From positions 1,054,001 to 1,118,000 of the forward strand of contig JAJTUQ010000002.1 of assembly GCA_021399445.1 (NCBI GenBank): a stretch of 64,000 nt of DNA, in the 5' to 3' direction. The notes under the pieces were generated by a model that worked only from the letters and a program-made list of their open reading frames with translations, made no database searches and was not told where the DNA came from. Below, one piece after another: positions 58,201 through 64,000 of the stretch (its first letter is position 1; each line of letters opens with the position of its first letter). The DNA comes from Xylogone sp. PMI_703 (Eukaryota; Ascomycota; Leotiomycetes). Position numbers and translations under genes: made by a program.

Positions 58201-61200
58201 CGGAAGGGCATCCGCGTACCTGTATTCTTGTCGAGTGGTATATTGAGCAATGAAGTCAGATGCTGTATTGATATTACAACCTATCTGTCGGTCCAAAGCA
58301 GCCAGCCTCTGGTCACTGCTAGGAATGACAGCCCCCATCTCAACAGCAAATGATCGCCCAAGGGAAATATGGCCGTATGCACCTTCATCATCATACTCTG
58401 ATAGATAAGTCTGTAGTAGACCTTTGATATCACGGGGAGCAACATTGATGACAGCAGTGACCCATGCCTTTGCTTTTTTATAGAAATTATGAAGAGTTTT
58501 TCTACGCAGATCGTAGTCATCTGAGAGTTCTATAGTAACTTTACCACGCGTCGAGGTGAAAGATGACTTCCACTCATATTCATCAGTCTCGGCAGCCAGG
58601 CAACTAGACCACATGAGAGAGAGCAATTCCAGAAGCGCGAACAGAGATGCTTTATGACATAGCGCAGATGGGACCGCTTTGATAATGTTATCAGCACAGA
58701 TCATGGCTGCCTGCTGGACCCGTTCAATCCGATAGCAACAGCCGTTGAATATAGAGACGAGTTGCCTGGCTACGTAACGCGCAGAGAATGTTGGGTTGGT
58801 CCCAGTTAGAGATTTTTGCAGATATCTATCCACAACAGCAACCGCAATAGCTTCCATGATACTGCTCATGTCACCCTTCCGCATGCTTGGTTCCAAGAAG
58901 TAGATTATTGCCTTTGTACAGTCACCACTCTCTGCTCGGAGACTCTCGACTAGGTATGCTGCTTGCAAAAAGATAACTTTGCCGTAGCTTAGGCCTCTGA
59001 TTTCGGATGCTTTTGAAGGCAGCAGAGCAGTGAGCCTCTTCTTCTGCATGGACTCATGCTCAGAATTCATTCCACGACGAAGTACCGTATTGAGTTCAAT
59101 GTCACTTTCCGTCTGCTCTGCCCGTTGTTCCGCGACAAGGGGAGCAGAATGGATGGCGAGAATGCGTAGCTCATTTATGTACTTCTTGCCACGATCAGTA
59201 CTAGTGCTAAACCCATGAATAACGATATTGAACCAAGCGTCCCGGAAGAGTGACAAGGTCTCTTCACTGAGGGTTTTGTCTTCGGCTAAGTCGTTACTAG
59301 AGACCAGGATAGAAAGAGGCTGTAAGAGCTGAGCGATCTCCTGTGCAGCTAAATCTACATCTACTTCATGAGTGTTTGCCTGGACATCACCTTGGCTTAT
59401 GATAGTCTCGAGAAGATGTTCTAGGTAGGTAGTGTACAGTGGGGATTCGTCGCGTAGATTGGCTGAGAGATAATTACGTCCCCTCATCACCTGATATGCC
59501 AATATCAGCGGAGAGAATATATTCTAGTTAAGGATCTACTTACTGCTGCTAAAATAGCATCGTCATGGTTCACTATAGCGTCGTGAGCAAGTCTAGAGTA
59601 CGTTTTTACCAGTGAGCGGAACTCTTGAGAGCCACCATTGAGAGCCAATGCAGCGGCTTCAGTAATGATTCGTGCATCGATCGACTTGTTGATTTTGCTA
59701 ATCTTTTGGGCCAACATCGACTGGGCCAAAGCAGTGATTTTAGGATCCTCGGAACTGCTAGCTATGGTGCATATCGCTTGTATCACATTTCCATACACTG
59801 CCGTGGTTTCTTCTTCTCCGGTAATTGCTAATGAGATAGCACTTCCAGTGATTTGCTTGCCAGCATAAAAGTTATTGCCGGAGGAGCCATCTGTCAGAGC
59901 ATCACCGTTGACAGTAGGATGGCCTCTTTCCGCGCTAGATCCACTGCTAATGACATTTCCAAGGGAATAGAGGGTGCTTATGACGGCATCTTCAGATAGT
60001 ATCTGAAGAACATAACCTAAACATGAGGATGCAACTTTAATTGTCTGGATAGGAGTACCACCCTGGACAATAAATCGCGGGAGGAGCTTAATGACATTAG
60101 GAGCAAATGCTGGGGAGAGCTGCGATACCAATGCCATTGATCTAAGAACCACAGTTGCCAGATGCTCGTCAGCCATTTGGACTGGATCCGCAAGCGTACT
60201 TTCCAACCATGTCATAAGCACGTCGGGCTCGGCCGCATCTTCATTAAGCAGTGCGCAGTTCAAATAACTGGTTAGAGCTCTAGCCTTTACAGAAAACGCA
60301 AGATGTTGTTGCCAAGCGGATCCCATTCTGACGTAGTCAGCACTGTCGTCAAGGAGACCCATCTCATCGGCCGCAATGTCCGCCATAGTTTTAATTGTTT
60401 CAAAATCGATATCCTGGCCAGTAGATCTAGATACCTTCGTTCCAGACATCAGGAGATCTAAAACATCATTGCCCCGGAGTGCATCGAAATCGGCAACAAG
60501 AAGTGATGAGGATGCTACAAGTAGTGACATAAAACCCCGCTGTAGGAGCATTGCACCGAGGGGCCGGCCAATGGCAGCATAATGGCGAGCATACCGCTTC
60601 CACTCCTTCACATTATGCTGATGAGAATGCGTATTGCGAAGTGTGGAAAAGGCTGTTTCAACGGCCACCGAGAAGGATTCAGACAAGATAATTTTGAATC
60701 GTTGGATCAATCTAAGCCTATCGGGAGCGGTCCAGAAAGTTGCATACGTCGCTGCAGCATCCAGAAAACCTAACATGGAAATTGTCACTGTCGCGATACG
60801 AATGGCCTCCTCTACCTCGGAAGAGGTTAGTCGTTCGGTATTTTGGCCCTGGATGGAGGAGGTTGATTGGGCTGCTTCGAGGCAGTTATCGAGATACGCC
60901 CACAGCTTGGCAGAAATAGTTTGTTGCAAACTTGCATGGCTTATTCCAAGTGATAATAGGGCTGCTGTAAGGTTATAGCTCAAAGCTTCGACAGGTGAAG
61001 GTTCAATTTCGCGAAAAAAGGGGGAAGCAACAAAAACCTGCAGATGAGCCTCAAGTACATATGGAGATAATTGTTCCACAAGTCTGTGTGCACTCTCGCC
61101 GGTCTTCAAGAATGGTGCAGCTTTACATAATGCCAGTAATACCTCGAACTCTCTGATGCTCTAGTTATATGATTAGCCTCTCCCTTTATTCCCCTGCACG

Positions 61201-61478
61201 TATCGAAAAGAAATGGAGGTCTTCTTACCATGGGAGAGCCCGCCATAGACGAGGGAGATAGCTTAGCAACCCCATTTACTGTGCCATTGCTCTTCTTGCC
61301 ATGTGTCCCTTCTTTGCATAGTCTATCCAAGTCGGAGCCCTCAAAGGGAGTCGATGACGTCGCGGACAAGGCCGCAATTTTCTGCAGCGCATTACGCCGG
61401 ATATTCCTCGCACTGGAGATACACATCAGTAATTTATCAAAATAATAGAAGATACTAAGAATAATCATACCCGTCCAT
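55283..61478 (-). CDS. STT4: Stt4, phosphatidylinositol 4-kinase (type III alpha)
   Basis: Eight exons (61478-61471, 61412-61229, 61160-59544, 59490-57797, 57750-57120, 57073-56867, 56816-56529, 56476-55283) give 1940 aa, close to yeast Stt4 (1900). The enzyme makes PI4P at the plasma membrane. All seven junctions keep frame. Exon 1 is only 8 nt and encodes MDG. A long helical-repeat region is followed by the PIK helical domain (FLLYWAPVNPI; YDSLGYVERYILETAKFSQL) and the C-terminal kinase domain: FKVGDDCRQDVLALQMI, the catalytic loop KDRHNGNIMI (about 1795) and HIDFGFCFDIAPGG (about 1813). A small tandem repeat, EETVQ twice, lies in the loop before the kinase core. It shares a 339-bp divergent promoter with PRE7. 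Confidence 0.95.
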
Positions 61479-61817
61479 CTTCTCGCCTGGAAATCTGAAT
61501 ATCTAAATGAAGAAGGATGTTTTAAACCTTTGAACTGAGGTTCATTTCGCGATACCGATTTTGGGCGAGGTTCTCGGTATTGCCTGGAGCTACCCCTGTC
61601 AAAATTGGGAAATCCGCGCTAGTAGGCCAAAACCACCACCAACAACGACAACCAGCGTAGTCGAAGGCAGCTAGGACTACGCGTGTTTCGAGAGCACAAA
61701 AGAAAGCCGCAAGCAAAACCTCAACAACCTCTTTCTCCAAACAAAACCTCACCTCTAGAAGAATTTGACTTACGAATTTTCTACATCTTATTTTTTAACG
61801 AATACCCTCACGCAACC
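61479..61817. promoter_or_regulatory. Shared divergent promoter of STT4 and PRE7
   Basis: 339 bp between the two start codons. I looked for a proteasome control element (GGTGGCAAA) and found only a loose CCAAAACCACC-like stretch, so none is claimed. Confidence 0.45.
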
Positions 61818-62719
61818 ATGGCTGCAATGTTCAGCCAAAACCCTCTAATGAACGGCCCCAACTACTCCTTCACCCAAACCCCAACCACAGCCTCAGCAGC
61901 AGCTGGAACTAGGGAACATTCATTCTATCCGTACGTCTTCTCAAGCTTAAACAATCTCCTTCCTTAATTTCAATCAACTGCCCCTCCAAAATAAACAAAA
62001 CAAAACATACATTCTTACAAACCCCCTCCAGATACACCGACAACGGTGGCTCCACCCTCGCCATCTCCGGCGCCGACTTCACCATCGTCGCCGGCGACAC
62101 ACGATCGACCTCTGGCTACAACATCAACACGCGGTACCAGCCCAAGGTGTACAAAATCGGCGGCTCCAGCGCCTCGCAGGAGGATGCCAACCTGGTGCTC
62201 TCCGTAGTCGGGTACGCTGCGGATGGCGAGGCCCTGAAGGAGCGCCTCGACGCCGTATGCAAGATGTACCGGTACCAGCACGGCAAGCCCATCACCGTGA
62301 ACGCCTGTGCGAAGCGGCTGTCGACGATCCTGTACAGCAAGCGGTTCTTCCCTTATTACGTGCATGCGATCTTGGGTGGGCTGGATGAGGAGGGCAAGGG
62401 CGCGGTGTACAGTTACGATCCCGTGGGCAGCTACGAGAGGGAGCAGTGTCGAGCTGCGGGCGCGGCAGCGAGCTTGATCATGCCGTTCTTGGACAACCAG
62501 GTGAATTTCAAGAATCAGTACGAGCCGGGTAGTGGGGTGGGGCATGATCTGGTGGAGAGGGAGAGGAAGCCGTTGAGTCGGCAGGAAGTGGAGGATTTAG
62601 TGAAAGATGCGTTTGATGGCGCGGTGGAGAGACATATTGAGGTTGGAGATGGGCTGCAGATGATGATTATTACGAAGGATGGGATTGAGGAGATCTATAA
62701 GCCTCTGAAGAGGGATTAA
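61818..62719 (+). CDS. PRE7: 20S proteasome subunit beta-6 (Pre7)
   Basis: Two exons, 61818-61930 and 62032-62719 (101-bp intron, GTACGT...CTCCAG), give 266 aa. Pre7 is the non-catalytic beta-6 subunit of the 20S core. The splice restores the domain start SFYPYTDNGGSTLAISGADF. It continues with VAGDTRSTSGYNINTR, the helix around GEALKERLDAVCKMYRYQHG, LSTILYSKRFFPYYVHAILG and GAVYSYDPVGSYER. The ~40-residue N-terminal extension is longer than in yeast and rich in Ala, Thr and Gln; as expected for beta-6, no catalytic Thr follows it. The ATG at 61818 (ACCATGG context) is the first in frame. Confidence 0.95.
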
Positions 62720-64000
62720 GGTTGGTGACAAATTCGGGAAAAGGGTTTTATGAGGAACATATATCTCCCTCTTTTCTCTTTGCGTTGTACTACTAATAGA
62801 GGGGTATGAATTTTCTCCAGTAACTCTTCGTTTATGGGGATGCCGTACTTCATTAGATGTATTGTTGTACATCTTATCTACTCGGGAAGAAATCATGCAG
62901 AGACCTCTCCTGAAAGAGGGAATTCAATGCCCTTAGAATTGATAGCTATCAACTGGGATGGTCTTACACTTTTGATGTTAGTTTACCTGTTTCCTTTCGT
63001 TGATGGCTTAGGTAATCACATCACGAGACCTTGCCATTAGGTAATTCCACGTGACTTGAACCTTAGCCCCTTTTCTAAGGACAACCCCTGATCAACATGA
63101 CATTTTAACCGTTGGGTAAAATCTCTTCGCTGCAGTCAAAATTATTAATTGGCGGTAGTGATCCCGAGTGTACGGATCCCCGATAACAAAACGCATGGAT
63201 ATCGGATTTAAAGAAGGCGTCTACGGACATTTTCATCAACGGTGGTCCGTAAAAGGGGCACCAATGAGTTGAAGAGATATCGTGTGGAGGACCCAGTCTC
63301 CAAACATGTATGACATAACACGGCACGGCACGGCGCTATTAATTCAGGATTAACTGACCCCGTACGGATCCAGACAATGCCATCTTTCTTAGCTTCCTTT
63401 TCAAGCACGTAGACTGGATGGGCAAGCCCTAAGCACCGGGTCGTATCCGAGGAGGATAAGCGATGGAATAAAGGGGGGTGCAGTAGCGAAGACTGGCAGT
63501 CCATACACCCACTAGGTGTAATAATGGAAGCAGCTTCAGCTTTTGTCAAAGATCAAGCCACGTGTATGGCGTGTGGCAGGTGTGTGTGTGCAGCCGTCTC
63601 CGAGATTATCTCGGATACTTTATCCGGGAAGAAGTGCAAATCATGGTTCGCACAATACCCGCAAAAACTTTAAAAAGTGTGGCTAGTGCACCGGTCATGT
63701 CGGATATCACTGTGCGCTTCAGGCCATTGAGCGAGCTGATTGGTAGGAAAGACTTAATGAGCTCGTGTTACCCAGGTCAAAAAGGGGGGGGGTTAACCCA
63801 TCTTCCTCTTTAGTGTGCCCTACTGAAGGTAAGGAAGGAGATGAGCATCCAAACACTTGTGGCTCAACGGGTAAACGACCTGCTCTAGCCAAGGAGCTGG
63901 TTGCAGGGCTCTCATATTGCATATAAAATGCAGGAACCAGTAATAGTGCGTAGGACATACTTCTGGAACGAGATTGCACGTTTCAGAAGCAGAACTGCTA
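62720..64000. other. 3' flank of PRE7, no supported gene
   Basis: 1.3 kb with short unrecognised frames on both strands. Near the right edge, 63860-63910 contains an A-box-like TGGCTCAACGG but no convincing tRNA fold or B-box. Confidence 0.5.

Noticed and set aside
63858..63920. A-box-like TGGCTCAACGG, possible tRNA or tRNA-derived SINE
   Set aside because: No GGTTCGA-type B-box, and the D, anticodon and acceptor stems do not pair properly; the window ends soon after.
1..64000. CRISPR arrays, rRNA genes and transposon coding regions
   Set aside because: No regularly spaced repeats, rRNA signatures, or reverse transcriptase, integrase or transposase motifs were seen in any frame.

Overview
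The window reads as nuclear DNA of a filamentous ascomycete (Pezizomycotina; I lean towards Leotiomycetes, but that is only an impression from protein resemblance). The evidence is short introns of about 46-171 bp with GTRNGT donors and CTAAC/ACTAAT-like branch points, genes on both strands with long intergenic spacers, and filamentous-fungal proteins such as palF/RIM8, KipA-type kinesin and an oleate delta-12 desaturase. I reconstructed 18 protein genes by joining exons across introns. All exon joins keep frame and most restore a family signature at the junction. I saw no transposon ORFs, tRNA, rRNA or CRISPR.

Layout. 1-3.6 kb: no supported gene. 3.6-4.3 kb (-): a four-exon gene for a strongly diverged histone H3 variant that cannot be seen as one ORF. 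6.1-8.1 kb (-): unknown Ser-rich protein. 10.6-13.2 kb (-): SMUBP2/Hcs1 helicase. 13.5-15.9 kb (-): PRP28, divergent from mitoribosomal mL59 (+). 18.3-19.1 kb (+): MND1. 21.1-23.6 kb (+): palF/RIM8. 25.1-26.6 kb (-): delta-12 desaturase, followed by nearly 10 kb without a supported gene. 36.4-39.6 kb (+): KipA/Kip2/Tea2 kinesin. 42.5-44.4 kb (+): putative Golgi fucosyltransferase-like protein. 46.1-47.8 kb (+): IZH3-like PAQR protein. 48.4-50.9 kb: STK19-family protein and a histidine phosphatase, divergent. 51.8-53.8 kb: RAD60/NIP45-like protein and LSM6, divergent. 54.0-62.7 kb: a SAM methyltransferase, STT4 (PI 4-kinase) and, divergent from STT4, the proteasome beta subunit PRE7.

The most unusual content is a family of three similar non-coding units on the + strand near 4.7, 17.2 and 51.4 kb. 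Each has TATATA, a fixed 12-nt offset to AATAAG, an A-box-like block about 50 nt after the TATA start, GGAGGRAA, a hairpin, GAGATGTA, a second hairpin, then GAACTCTTTTGTCA and a T run. Stem sequences differ between copies while pairing is kept, which suggests a structured RNA, and the layout resembles an SNR6-like Pol III promoter. I do not recognise this family.

The genes do not form one pathway. They are mostly housekeeping: splicing and RNA decay (PRP28, LSM6), genome maintenance and meiosis (SMUBP2, MND1, RAD60-like, STK19), lipid and membrane signalling (desaturase, STT4, IZH3, palF), translation in mitochondria (mL59), proteolysis (PRE7) and polarity (KipA). Four head-to-head pairs share short promoters: PRP28/mL59, STK19/histidine phosphatase, RAD60-like/LSM6 and STT4/PRE7.
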